A stretch of 64,000 bases of DNA, from NCBI RefSeq assembly GCF_947179165.1, contig NC_077242.1:76985097-77049096 (forward strand), given 5' to 3'. Origin of the DNA: Solanum dulcamara. Lineage: Eukaryota > Streptophyta > Magnoliopsida > Solanales > Solanaceae. This document shows, one piece after another, positions 14,036 to 26,889 of this stretch. Under the pieces are notes generated by a model. That model did not search any database. It worked only from the letters and a program-made list of their open reading frames with translations, and was not told the origin of the DNA. The translations under genes and the position numbers were made by a program. The stretch's first letter is position 1; each line of letters starts with the position of its first letter.

Positions 14036-15368
14036 TGTCTACAAGACCCCAAAAGTCAGAGAGTTGGAACACAAAAAATATCCTCTAAATTTTGACTGAT
14101 TCCAGCCTTACGATCCACTCTACAACTCGTAGACAATCCTACAACTCGTAAGAAAAAGTCGTGGAGTGTCTCGTTGAGCAAAGTAAGATGTTGCCCTCAG
14201 GAGAGGTTCTATGACACAACAGGATGAGTGATCATCCTATTGACGCTTCGTAGGAACCCCTCGTAAATCAAACTTCAGAGGCCTTGTTCAGAGTTCCCTC
14301 AAGGAAAAGTCTACGACTTGTCAAGATGGACCGTAGAAATTGTTACGGGTCGTAACAATGACTCGTGACGAATCTTTAGAGACCCTTAGAATTTATAGGT
14401 TTTTTGACCTTTAGGAAAGACCCCAATGACGACTTGTAAATAAGTTGACGGGCCATAGGAATGACCCATTCTCAAACTTCAGAGACTCAAATTTTCAGGC
14501 TTTTCCTCAGACCTGCAGGACGAGTCATTTAGACAACTCACCATTCTTTCAACGACCCATATATATGGTCTCATAAAGACAATTTCTAGATTTAATGAAG
14601 GCCAATTGTGTCTTTTCCCAAGTTTGGTTCAATGAACTAAGACACTTTTATGGCCAAGTTCAAATTCTATAAATATTCAATTCTTCAAATTTCCCTCCTA
14701 TTCAGTTGAAGAATAGGAGAGGAATTTGAAGAATTAAATATATGTAGACTTTGAACTTTGCCATAAAAGTTTCTAGGTTCATTGAACCGAACTTAAGAAA
14801 TGACACAAATACCCCTCATTAAATTTGAAACTTGACCCTTTTCTATGGGTCATAGAAAGATTGACGAGTCATAAAAATGACTCGTTCTGTAGGTATGAGA
14901 AAAGGCCAAATTTTTGAATCTCTAAAATTTGCAAATAAGTCATTGCTTCGACACGTAAAATCTATTACAACTCATCAAATCTATCCGTCCTGTAGGTCCC
15001 AAAAACTGCAAAATTATAGGTCTCTGAAGTTTTGTTACGAGTCGTTGCTATGACACATAACACCTTTTACCGACCTTCTTATCAAGTCATAGACTTAACC
15101 TTGAGGGACTTCTGAAACTTAGCCTCATGAATCTTCCTACCAATTGCGTGTACGGGTCGTCGAGAACATTACGGGCCGTAAACATGAGTCGTAAGTCCTA
15201 CTTTGAGTTTGGTCATGATCAAATGCTAAGGGTTACTCCACGATTCATTCCTACGAGTCGTCGGACTGTCTGCGAATCGTAGAGTGACTCGTAGGCTAAA
15301 GACAGTCAATTTTTTTTTGAGTATTTCTTTTCAGTTCCAACTCTCCAACTTTCGGAGTATTACATTTA
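14036..15368. mobile_element. Giant foldback (inverted-repeat) element, arms about 660 bp
   Basis: The left arm (about 14036-14703) is the reverse complement of the right arm (about 14711-15368), with a loop of only about 7 bp near 14704-14710. The inner ends are near-perfect: CCTCCTATTC faces GAATAGGAG, and TTCATTGAACC faces GGTTCAATGAA. Outer matches recur along the arms, including TCAAGTC.TAGACTT..CCTTGAGGGA and, at the ends, GTTCCAACTCTC facing GAGAGTTGGAAC. The arms have diverged (roughly three quarters or more identical by eye) and are studded with TCGTA/ACGAGTCGT words. There is no ORF for a transposase. The organisation fits non-autonomous foldback transposons known in plants. Exact ends and target duplication were not resolved. 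Confidence 0.85.
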
Positions 15369-15711
15369 CTTATGTTTTTGTTTAAATCTTATTTAGTTTT
15401 TATCCTTAATTCCATTACTTATAGTTCTGGAATGCGGGTCGTCCTTCCTGTTGATGGGTTATTGTAGGTACCATCATGACTCGAAAATTTGGATCGTGAC
15501 AAAATATATGCTATTGAGATTACTATACAAATTATGTTCTACGGACTCATTATTCATATTGCCATCCTTTGGGGTTGTTTACTATATCTTTACAGACTTG
15601 ATTTTATGACTTCATTTTCATTAATTGCTACTTTGAGAACATTGTTTTTATAAAATGAACTTTGCATGATTTTACATTCCCCTAATGGGTTGGGGTTAGG
15701 TATCATACTCA
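15369..15711. other. Non-satellite tail with an LTR-end-like motif
   Basis: This 340-bp stretch lies between the foldback right arm and the restart of satellite A at GGGCTACTACAG. It contains GGATCGTGACA ending at 15501, resembling the 3' terminus of the solo LTR found elsewhere in the window (GGGTCGTGACA). No matching 5' terminus or target duplication was found. It may be a fragment of an LTR or of the element that carried the foldback. No gene is visible. Confidence 0.4.
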
Positions 15712-18700
15712 AGGGCTACTACAGTTGTTCCCAAGGTTGTTACAGATGCTACAATGGAAAAATCCAAGAAAATTCAACCCGGACCCCCGACACCTAAAAA
15801 ATCTATGGGCTAACACAAATGAAAAACTAGCAAAATTGCCTAATTCCTATTGCGTCGCTAATAAAATTCTCCTAAACCTATCTAAAGCACCACCGGGGCT
15901 ACTAAAGTCGTTCCCTAGGTCATTACGGACGCTACTATGGAAGAATCCAAGAAAATTCAACCCGGACCCCCAGCACCTAAAAAATCCGTGGGTTAACACA
16001 CACAAAAAACTGGCAAAATGGCCTAATTCCTATTGCGTCGGTAATAAAATTTTCCTAAACCCCTTTAAAGCGCCGCCGAGGATACTGGAGTCATTTACTA
16101 GGTCGTTACGGACGCTACTATGGAAGAATCCAAGAGAATTCGACCCGGACCCCCGGCACCTAAATAATCTCTGGGATAACACACCCAAAAAACTGGCAAA
16201 ATTGCTTAATTCCAATTTCATTGCTAATAAAATGCTTCTAAACCTCTCTAAAGCATCGTCGGGGCAACTAGAGTCGTTCCCCAGGTCGTTACAAATGCTA
16301 GTATGGAAGAATTCAAGAAAATTCAACCCGAACCCCCGGCACCTAAAACATTCGTGGGCTAACACAAATGAAAAACTGGCAAAATCGCCTAATTCAAATT
16401 TCATTGCCAATAAAATGCTTCTAAACCCCTATAAAGCACCGCCAGGGCTACTGAAGTTGTTCCCTAGGTCGTTACGGACTCTACTATGGAAGAATCAATG
16501 AAAATTCGATCCGGACCCCCGAAACCTAAAAAATTGATGGGCTAACACACACTAAAAACTGGCAAAAATTGCCTAATTCCTATTTGTCGCTAATAAAATG
16601 TTCCTAAACCCTTTTAAAGCGCCACCGAGGCTACTGGAGTCATTCCCTAGGTCGATACGGATGCTACTATGGAAAAATCTAAGAAAATTCGACTTGGACC
16701 CCCGACACCTAAAAATCTATTGGCTAACACACATGAAAAACTGGCAAAATCGCCTAATTCAAATTTCATTGCCAATAAAATGCCCCTAGACCCCTCTAAA
16801 GTGTCTCTGGGCTACTAGAGTCATTCCCCATGTCGTTACGGACGCTACTATGGAGGAATCCAAGAAAATTTGGCCTAGACTCCTGGCACCTAAAAAATCT
16901 GTGGGTTAACAAACACGAAAAACTGGCAAAATATCGTAGTTTCTATTTTGTCGCTAATAAAATGCTCCTAAACCCCTCTAAAGCGCCGCCGGTGCTACTA
17001 GAGTTGTTCCCTATGTCGTTAAGGATGATACTATGGAAGAAGCCAAGAAAATTATACCCGGACCCCCGGCACCTAAAAAATTTGTGGGCTAACACATACG
17101 AAAAACTAGAAAAATCACCTAATTCTTATTCCATCGCCAATAAAATGCTCCTAAACCCTTCTAAAGAACCATGAGGGCTACTATAGTCATTCCCTAGGTC
17201 ATTACAGACGCTACTATAGAAGAATCTAAAAAAATTCGACTCGTACCCCCGAAACTTAAAAAATCAGTGGGCTAACACACACTAAAAACTGGTAAAATTG
17301 CCTAATTCCTATTCGTCGCTAATAAAATGCTCCTAAACCCTTTTAAAGCGCCATTGAGGCTACTGGAGTTGTTCCCTAGGTCGATACGGATGTTACTATG
17401 GAATAATCTAAGAAAATTCGACTTGGACCCCTGACACCTAAAAAATCTATTGGCTAACACATAAAAAATTGGCAAAATTGCCTAATTCAAATTTCATTAC
17501 CAATAAAATGCCCCTAGACCCCTCTAAAGTGTCTCTCGGGCTACTAGAGTCGTTCCCCATATCGTTAAGGATGCTACTATGGAGGAATCCAAGAAAATTC
17601 GACCCAGACCCCCGGCACCTAAAAAATATGTGGGTTAACACACGTGAAAAAACTAGCAAAATTGGCTAATTCATATTGCGTCGCTAATAAAATGCTCCTA
17701 AACCCCTCTAAAGCGTCGTCGGGGCTACTTGAGTCATTCCCTAGGTCGTTATGGATGCTACAATGGAATAATCTAAGAAAATTCAACTCGAACCCCCAGC
17801 ACCTAAAAAGTCCATGGGCTAACACACAAAAGAAACTGGCAAAATTGCCTATTTCCTATTGCGTTGCCAATAAAATGCTCTGAAAGTCCTATAAAGTACC
17901 ACCGGGGTTATTGGAGTCGTTTCCTAGGTCGTTACGGATTCTACAATGGAAGAATTTAAGTAAATTCAACCCAGACCCCCGGTACCAAAAAAATCTATGG
18001 TCTAACACACACGAAAAACTGGCAAAACATCCTAATTCCTATTTCATTGCCAATAAAATGCTCCTAAACCCCTCTAAAGCATCTCCGGGGCTACTAGAGT
18101 CGTTCCCTAGGTCTTTACGGATGCTACTATGGAAGAATCTAAGAAAATTTGACCCGGACCCTTAGCACCTTAAAAATTAATGGGCTAACACACACGAAAA
18201 ACTGGCAAAATCGCCTAATTCCTATTCGTCGCCAATAAAATGCTTGTAAACCCTTCTAAAGTGCCACCGAGGCTACTGGAGTCGTTCCCTAGGTCGTTAC
18301 AGATGCTACTATGTAGGAATCTAAGAAAATTCAACCCGAACCCCCAGCACCTAAAAAATCTGTAGGCTAACACACACGAAAAATTGGCAAAATCACCTAA
18401 TTCCTATTGCGTCACCAATAAAATGCTCCAAAACCCCTCTAAAGCACTGTCATGGCTACTGTAGTCGTTCCCTATATCATTACGGATGCTACTATAGAAG
18501 AATCCAAGAAATTTCGACCCAGACGCTCGGTACCTAAAAAATCCGTGTGCTAACACATATGAAAAACTAGCAAAATCGTCTAATTCCTATTTAATTGCCA
18601 ATAAAATGCTCCTGTACCCCTCTAAAGCGCCTCCGGGGCAACTATAGTCGTTCCCCAAGTCATTACGACGCTACTATTGATGAAGCCAAGAAAATTCGAC

Positions 18701-21700
18701 CCAGACCCCTGGCACCTAAAAAATCTATGGCTAACACATACGAAAAACTAGCAAAATTGCTTAATTCCTATTGCGTTTCCAATAAAATGCTCCTAAACCC
18801 CTCTAAAGCATCTCCGGAGCTACTAGAGTCGTTCCCCAGGTCGTTACAGATGCCACTATAGAAGAATCCAAGAAAATTCGACCCGGACCCCTTGCACCTA
18901 AAAAATCTGTGGGCTAACATACACTAAAACTGGCAAAATCGCCTAATTCCTATTGCGTCGCTAATAAAATGCTCCTAATCCCTTCTAAAGCACCGCTGGG
19001 GCTACTAGAGTCGTTCCCTAGGTCGTTACGGATGCTCTTATGGAAGAATCTAGAAAATTAGACCCGAACCCCAGCACCTAAAAAAATCCATGGGTTAACA
19101 CACACGAAAAATTGGCAAAATCGCCTAATTTATATTGCATCGCCAATAAAATGCTCTTACATCCTTTTAAAGCACCGGCGAGGCTACTGGAATCATTTTC
19201 TAGGTCATTATAGATGCTACTATTGAAGAATCTAAGAAAATTCAACCCGGAGCCCCGGTACCTAAAAACTCTATGGACCAACACACACGAAAAATTAGTA
19301 AAATCACCTAATTCTTATTGCGTCACCAATAAAATGGTCCTAAACCCTTCTAAAGCACAGTCGGGGCTACTGGAGTCCTTTCCTAGGTTGTAACGGACAC
19401 TACTATAGAAGAATGCAAGAAATTTCGACCCAAACCACCGGCACCTAAAAAATCTATGGGCTAACACACACGAAAAACTTGCAAAATTGCTTAATTCCTA
19501 TTTTATTGCTAATAAAATGCATCAAACCCCTCTAAAGCGCCTCTGGGGCTACTAGATTCGTCCTCCAGGTCATTACGGACGCTACTATAGAATAATCCAA
19601 GCAAATTCGGCCCGACCCCCAGCACCTAAAAAATATGTGGGCTAACACATATGAAAAACTGGCAAAATCGCCTAATTCCTATTGCGTCGCCAATAAAAGG
19701 TTCCTAAACCATTCTAAAGCGCTGTCGGGTGCTACTGTAGTCGTTCCCTAGGTCGTTATGGACGCTACTATGGAAGAATACAAGAAACTTCGACCCACAC
19801 CCCCGACACCTAAAAAATCTGTGCAATAACACACACGAAAAACTAGTAAAATTGCCTAATTTCTATTTCATTGCCAATAAAATGCTTCTAAACCCCTCTA
19901 AAGCGCCTTTGGGGCTACTAGAGTCGTTCTCTATGTCTTCATGGACACTACTATGGAAGAATCAAAGAAAATTCGACCCAGACCCCCGACACCTAACAAA
20001 TCTATGGGCGAATACACACGAAAAACTGGCAAAATCACCTAATTCCTATTGTGTCGCCAATAAAATGCTCCTAATACCTTCTAAAGCGCCGCCGGGGCTA
20101 CTGCAGTCGTTCCCTAGGTCGTTATGGATGCTACTATGGACGAATCCAAGAAACTTCGACCCGAACCCCTGGCACCTAAAAATCCATGGGCTAACACACA
20201 CGAAAATCTAGCAAAATTGCCTAATTCCTATCGCGTCGCCAATAAAATGCTCCTAAACCGCTCTAAAGTGCCGCTGGAGCTACTGAAGTCATTCCCTAGG
20301 TAGTTACGGACATTACTATGGACGAATCCAAGAAAATTCGACCCGAACCCCCGGCACCTAAAAAATCTGTAGGTTAACACACACGAAAAACTAACAAAAT
20401 CGCCTAATTCCTATTGCGTTGCCAATAAAATGCTCCAAAACCTTCTAAAGAGTCGTCGAGGCTTCTAGAGTCACTCCCTAGGTTATTACGGATGCTACTA
20501 TGGATGAATCCATTAAAATTCAACCCGGACCCCCGACACCTAAAAAATCTGTGGGCTAACATACACGAAAAACTAGCAAAATTGCCTAATTCTTATTGCG
20601 TCGCTAATAAAATACTCCCAAACCCTTCTAAAGTGCCGTCGGGACTACTGGAGTCCTTTCCTAGGTTGTTACGGACACTAATATAGAAGAATGCAAGAAA
20701 TTTCGACCCAAACCACCGGCACCTAAAAAATCTGTGGGCTAACACACACGAAAAACTTGCAAAATTGCTTAATTCCTATTTTATTGCTAATAAAATGCAT
20801 CAAAACCCTCTAAAGCGCCTCTTGGGCTACTAGATTCATTCTCCAGGTCATTACGGACGCTACTATAGAATAATCCAAGCAAATTCGGCCCGGCCCCCAG
20901 CACCTAAAAAATCTGTGGGCTAACACATATGAAAAACTGGCAAAATCGCCTAATTCCTATTGCGTCGCCAATAAAAGGTTCCTAAACCATTCTAAAGCGC
21001 TGTCGGGGCTACTGTAGTCGTTCCCTAGGTCGTTATGGACGCTATTATGGAAGAATATAAGAAAATTCGACCCAAACCCCCGACACCTAAAAAATCTATG
21101 GAATAACACACACGAAAAACTAGTAAAATTGCCTAATTTCTATTTCATTGCCAATAAAATGCTTCTAAACCCCTCTAAAGCGCCTTCGGGGTTACTAGAG
21201 TCGTTCTCCATGTCGTTACGGACACTACTATTGAAGAATCAAAGAAAATTCGACCCAGACCCCCGACACCAAAAAAATCTGTGGGCGAATACATACGAAA
21301 AACTGGCAAAATCGCCTAATTCCTATTGTGTCGCCAATAAAATGCTCCTAATACCTTTTAAAGCGTCGCCGGAGCTATTGCAGTCGTTCCCTAAGTCTTT
21401 ACGGATGCTACTATGGAAAAATCCAAGAAAATTCGACCCGAACACCTGGCACCTAAAAAATCCATGGGCTAACACACACGAAAATCTCGCAAAATGGCCT
21501 AATTCCTATTGCGTCGCCAATAAAATGCTCCTAAACTCCTCTATAGCACCGCCGGGGCTACTAGAGTCGTTCCCCAGGTCTTTATGGACACTAATATGGA
21601 AGAATACAAGAAAATTCGACTCAGACCCTCGGCACCTAAAAACTCCATGGGCTAACACACACGAAAAACTGGCAAAATCACCTAATTCCTATTGCGTCGC

Positions 21701-24700
21701 AAATAAAATGATCCTAAACCCCTCTAAAGCACTATCGGGGCTACTGGAGTCGTTCTCCAGGTTTTAACGGACGCTACTATGGAAGAATCCAAGAAAATTT
21801 GACCCGGACCCCCGGCACCTAAAATATCTGTAGACTAACACACACGAAAAATCGGAAAAATTGCCTAATTATTATTGCGTCGCCAATAAAATGCTCCTAT
21901 ACCCCTCTAAAGCGACACCGGGGCTACTGAAGTCGTTCCCTAAGTCGTTACAGACGCTACTATGGAAGAATCAAAAAGTATTCGATCCGGACCCTCAGTA
22001 GCTAAAACATTTGTGGGCTAACACACACGAAAAACTGGCAAAATTGCCTAATTCCTATTTCATCGCCAATAAAAGGCTCCTAGACCCCTCTAAAGCGCCT
22101 CCGGGGCGACTAGATTCGTTCCCCAGGTCGTTACGGACGTTACTATGGAAAAATCCAAAAAAATTCAACCAGAACCCCCGGCACCTAAAACATTTGTGGG
22201 CTAACACACACGAAAAACTGGCAAAATTACCTAATTCATATTGCGTCGCAAATAAAATGCTCCTAAACCCCTTTAAAGCGCCGCCGGGGCTACTGAAGTT
22301 GTTCCCTAGGTCGTTACAGACGCTACTATGGAAGAATCTAAAAGAATTCAACCTGGAACCCCGGTACCTAAAAAATATGTGTACTAACACGCACGAAAAA
22401 CTGGCAAAATCGCCTAATTCCTATTTCGTCGCCAATAAAATGTTCCTAAACCATTCTAAAGCGCTGTCGGGGCTACTGTAGTCGTTCCCTATGTCGTTAT
22501 GGACGCTACTATGGAAGAATACAAGAGAATTTGACCTGGACCCCCGGCACCTAAAAAATCTGTGGAATAACACACACGAAAAACTAGAAAATTGCCTAAT
22601 TTCTATTTCATTGCCAATAAAATGCTTCTAAACCCCTCTAAAGCGCCTTTGGGGCGACTAGATTCATTCCCTAGGTCGTTACGGACGTTACTATGGAAGA
22701 ATCCAAAAAATTTCAACGAGAACCCCCGGCACCTAAAAATTTCATGGGCTAACATATACGAAAAACTGGCAAAATCGCCTAATTCCTATTGCGTCGCTAA
22801 TAAAATACTCCTAAACCCCTTTAAAGCGCTGTCGGGGCTACTGTAATCGTTCCCTAGGTCGTTATGGACGCTACTATGGAAGAATACAAGAAAATTCGAC
22901 CCGGACCCCCGACACATAAAAAATCCGTAGAATAACACACACGAAAAACTAGTAAAATTGCCTAATTTCTATTTCATTGCCCTGTAAAGCGCCTTCGGGG
23001 CTACTAGAGTCGTTCTACAGGTCGTTACGGACACTGCTATGGAAGAATTAAAAAACATTCAACCTAGACCCCCGACACCTAACAAATCTATGGGCGAATA
23101 CACACGAAAAACTGGCAATAAAATGCTCCTAATACCTTCTAAAGCGCCGCCGGGGCTATTGCAGTCGTTCCCTAGGTCGTTACGGATGCTACTCTGGAAG
23201 AATCCAAGAAAATTCGACCCGAACCCCTGGCACCTAAAAAATCCATGGGCTAACACACACGAAAATCTCGCAAAATTGCCTAATTCCTATTGCGTCGCCA
23301 ATAAAATGCTCCTAAACCGCTCTAAAGTGCCACCGGAGCTACTGAAGTCATTCCCTAGGTAGTTATAGATATTACTATGGATGAATCCAAGAAAATTCGA
23401 CCCGGACCCCCGGCACCTAAAAAATGTGTGGGCTAACACACACAAAAAACTGGCAAAATCGCCTAATTCCTATTGCGTTGCCAATAAAAGGCTCCAAAAC
23501 CCTCTAAAGAGCCGCCGAGGCTACTGGAGTCGTTCCCTAGGATGTTAAGGATGCTACTATGGACGAATCCATGAAAATTCAACCCGGACTCCCGACACCT
23601 AAAAAATCTGTGGGCTAACATACACGAAAAACTGGCAAAATTGCCTAATTCTTATTGCGTCGCTAATAAAATACTCCCAAACCCTTCTAAAGTGCCGTCG
23701 GGGCTACTGGAGTCGTTTCCTAGGTTGTTATGGACGCTACTATAGAAGAATGCAAGAAATTTCGACCCAAACCACCGGCACCTAAAAAATCTGTGGGCTA
23801 ACACACACGAAAAACTTGCAAAATTGCTTAATTCCTATTGCGTGGCCAATAAAATGCTCTTAAACCCCTCTAAAGCGCCGTCGGGGCTACTAAAGTCATT
23901 CCCTAGGTCATTATGGATGCTACCATGGAAGAATTCAAGAAAATTTTGAATCATACCCCCGGCACCTAAAATATCTGTGGGTTAACACACACAAAAAATT
24001 GGCAAAATCGCCTTATTCCTATTGCGTTGCTTATAAAATACTTCTAAACCCTTCTAAAGTGCCGTCGAGGCTATTGGAGTCGTTTCCTAGGTTGTTACAG
24101 ACACTACTATTGAAAAATCCAAGAAATTCGACCCGGACCCTCGACACCTAAAAAATCTGTGGGCTAACACACATGAAAAATTAGAAAAATTGCCTAATTC
24201 CTATTGCATCGCCAATAAAATATTCTTAAATCCTCTAAAGTGTCGCTGGGGCTACTGAAGTCGTTCCCTAGGTTGTTACGGATGCTACTATGGAAGAATT
24301 CAAGAAAATTTCAACTCGGACCCCCAGCACCTAAAATATCCATAGGTTAAAACATACGAAAACTGGAAAAATTGCCTAATCCATATTGCGTCGTCAATAA
24401 AATGCCCCTAAACCCCTCTAAAGCGTCGTCGAGGCTACTGGAGTCGTTCCCTAAGTCGTTACGGATTCTACTATGGAAGAATCCAAGAAAATTCAACCCG
24501 AACCCCTGGCACCGTAAAAATCTGTGGGCTAACACACATGAAAAACTGGCAAAATTGCCTAATTAATATTGCGTCGCCAATAAAATGCTTCTCAACCCAT
24601 CTATAGCGCCGCCGGAGCTACTGAAGTCTTTCCCTATGTCGTTACGGATGCTACTATGGAAGAATCCAAGAAAATTCACTCCAGAACCCCGACACCTAAA

Positions 24701-25166
24701 AAATCTATGGACTAACACAAATGAAAAACTGGCAAAATTGCCTAATTCCTATTGCGTTGCCAATAAAATGCTCCTAAACCCTTTAAAGTGCCGTCAGGGC
24801 TACTAAAGTCGTTCTCTAGGGCATTACGAATGTTACTATGGAAGAATCCAAGAAAATTCGACCAGGATCCCCGGCACCTAAAAAATCCATTGGCTAACAC
24901 ACACGAAAAATTGCAAAATTACCTAATTCCTATTGTGTCGCTAATAAAATGCTTCTAAACCCCTCTAAAGCACCACCGGGGCTACTAAAGTCGTTCCCTG
25001 GGTCATTATGAATGCTACTATGGAAGAATCCAAGAAAATTCGACGCAAACCCCCAACACCTTAAAAATCCTTGGGTTACCACACACGAAAAACTAGAAAA
25101 ATCAATTAATTTCTATTGCATCGCTAATAAAATGCTCTTAAGCCCCTCTAAAGCGCCGTCGGGGCT
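15712..25166 (+). repeat. Satellite family A, block 2 (about 52 monomers)
   Basis: Same 183-bp monomer and orientation as block 1. The longest plus-strand read-throughs of the window are here (258 aa at 15725-16501; 212 aa at 21129-21767). They show a 61-residue periodicity with the phrase PNSYCVANKMLLNPSKAP recurring. From about 19380 onward, sets of several monomers begin to recur in the same order. The marker GAAGAATGCAAGAAATTT, for example, appears near 19410, 20690 and 23750, so higher-order duplication starts before the first organelle-like insert. The final 1.4 kb (about 23750-25166) is repeated before the other two insert copies. Confidence 0.97.
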
Positions 25167-25617
25167 GATTTGCTGACCGTAACGAACTTGACTCTACCCC
25201 AAAAAAGGCGGGAAGACCTTTGACCTGGGTTGGGGAGGGATTGAGGTCGCTTTTCTTTAGGACTTTAGTCCGTAACAAAGTTCGAAGACCTCCGGCTGGA
25301 TTTGAAATGGATCAGGTAGGGCATCCATTTATGACGTGGGTGGGATTAGCAGTTTTCTCTATTTTCTTTAATGGTAGGAAATAGGCATCAGCGGGGGTAT
25401 ATGGGAGTAAACCAGTCTGCAGTAATTCAAATTGCTCCTTAGGATCACTAAGTAAAATCTTGACTCACACATATCGCGGTGTATTGTTGTCAACTCACAT
25501 AGTCGCACCTACCAGCAACAAGACGACTACTCCCTGCATGCCACTAAACAGAGCTATTTAATGCTTGGGTTCGCCCAATACAAGAACTACAGCCCAACCT
25601 AGCTTAAGGCTAAAGCC

Positions 25618-25917
25618 ATGGACTACACCCCCGTGAGAGCCCTCTATTTGACTATCATACTCCCTTTTGATCTCCCCCATACCTTCATATCAAAGCTGGG
25701 AATGATTGACTTTCGGATTCAAATAATAGAGCATAATGGCAGTAATCCTTCCCATTTCTTCTTTTATGATCTTATCTACTTGAAATGCTTACCTGTAAGT
25801 ACAGAGAAGGTACCTAGGGGACCAAACGAAAGGGCATTGAAAGGTCTTCAATTAAAGCTTCGCCAGTACTTGAAAGACTCGAAAGACCTACTTGATGAGT
25901 TTGCTTATGAGTGAGTT
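25618..25917 (+). pseudogene. ORF of 98 aa with an NB-LRR coiled-coil (Rx N-terminal)-like end, copy 1
   Basis: The reading frame opens at ATG 25618 and closes at TGA 25915-25917. Residues about 63-98, including NERALKG and then KDSKDLLDEFAYE, resemble the helix of the Rx N-terminal coiled-coil domain of plant NB-LRR resistance proteins, where a ...LLDEFxYEALRR pattern is usual. Directly after the stop the same frame reads VRR, so the TGA sits where a residue would be expected. Residues 1-60 match nothing I know. I see a degraded fragment, not a working gene: it is far shorter than an NB-LRR protein and lacks the P-loop and all later motifs. Copies at 42894 and 53331 keep the frame but begin GTGGAC in place of ATGGAC. 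Confidence 0.4.
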
Positions 25918-26039
25918 CGTAGGTGCCTTTAAGTCGAGTGTAGTGAAGGGATTCTCCTAAGAGAAGCTATAGTCCTTGAACCTGAAACGACTTTTTTGAG
26001 CTGTCTCAGTAGTGACCGACTTTATTTTATTAGCTGTAT

Positions 26040-26141
26040 GATTAGTGGCTTAGCTGTCTAAAAGCTACGGTAAATAAAATCCCTTTTGAAAATAAACCAC
26101 TAATCCGCCTTAGGTACTCTTTTAAGTCCGTGTAAGGCGGA
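26040..26141. other. Two overlapping perfect 9-bp hairpin stems inside insert copy 1
   Basis: GATTAGTGG at 26040-26048 pairs with CCACTAATC at 26097-26105. TCCGCCTTA at 26104-26112 pairs with TAAGGCGGA at 26133-26141. The two stems overlap by two bases, so they are adjacent or alternative structures. The first stem and the second are also present in copy 2, and the second stem is weakened in copy 3 (AAGGCAGA). The role is unknown; structured intergenic DNA of this sort would fit an organellar source. Confidence 0.5.
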
Positions 26142-26889
26142 GGGAATGAAGGGACCTGCAGGAGGCTGAAAAGCCGTAGTGCGCAAGCGCTAGCGAGTTA
26201 GCACAACAACTTCAAGTCTATTGGGAAAGGATGTGGTGGTAACCCCCGCAGCTTTGTCTAGAACCGGGCGTCCAGCCGTGTAGGAAGACTCACCCTAGCC
26301 ACTATAGCAACCCCACCCCCAACTGACGCTGAGAAGCACCCTCCACCCACTTCCATTTTTTCGTGTGACCAATAGCCCGCCCGCTCAGTTTTTGAGACCC
26401 TTTCTGATTCCCTCACCCAATCTCATGAGAAGCAAGCCCAGCAGGCCCTGCCTTAACTTGTCCTCAGGCAGCCAGCCCTCACCAGGCTGCTGGCATTGCT
26501 AAATGCTCCGCCACGAAGCAAGCTTTTTCGAATACGACAGACGCAGAAGTGGCTAAAGAAATCGGAGGAAGAAAGTAGTTGGACAACTGTATACACGAGG
26601 GTACATTAGTATTCTGGGAATTGGCAATATTGAAAGAAAGGGTAAGGGGTAGGAATAAACTTTTTTAGTTCTTGCTCTACTAAAGTAGTCAGCCTAACCT
26701 TCGGTTCCCGCAATCAAGTTTTTCTTTGTCACCCTTATGTACTTTTTTTTACTTCATCCATACTTTTTCACTTTTTCTGAAGTGTGGGGCAAACGGCGCC
26801 CTCTACTTCTACTTCTAACAAAAGGCGAACAGCCAGCATTGCAAGCAAATAGAAAGCCCCCGTCCGTTTGCGTCACCTAATTCTTATTG

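Larger units (their letters stand above)
25167..26870. mobile_element. Organelle-like insert in satellite, copy 1
   Basis: The satellite phrase CCGTCGGGGCT is followed abruptly by GATTTGCTGACCGTAACG. Satellite resumes at CCTAATTCTTATTGCGTC after GTCCGTTTGCGTCA. The 1.7 kb between is richer in G+C than the surrounding satellite and in style resembles plant mitochondrial intergenic DNA (short hairpins, CGCTAGCGAGTTAGC, CTACTAAAGTAGTC). That origin is an inference only. This copy lacks 210 bp that copies 2 and 3 have after ACAACTT. It carries the ORF at 25618-25914 and two overlapping hairpins near 26040-26141. No rRNA, tRNA or known organelle gene was recognised. Confidence 0.8.

Noticed and set aside
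16030..16410. Minus-strand ORFs with GFFHSSIRNDLGND-like repeats
   Set aside because: They are the complementary open frame of the same 183-bp monomer and disappear with ordinary substitutions.
15725..16501. 258-aa plus-strand ORF, apparently a tandem-repeat protein
   Set aside because: It is four satellite monomers in frame, each giving 61 residues. Neighbouring monomers carry random stops and no promoter or unique N-terminus is present.
25167..26870. rRNA, tRNA or a known organelle gene in the insert
   Set aside because: No cloverleaf, rRNA core phrase or familiar organelle protein was seen; only the overall style suggests an organelle.
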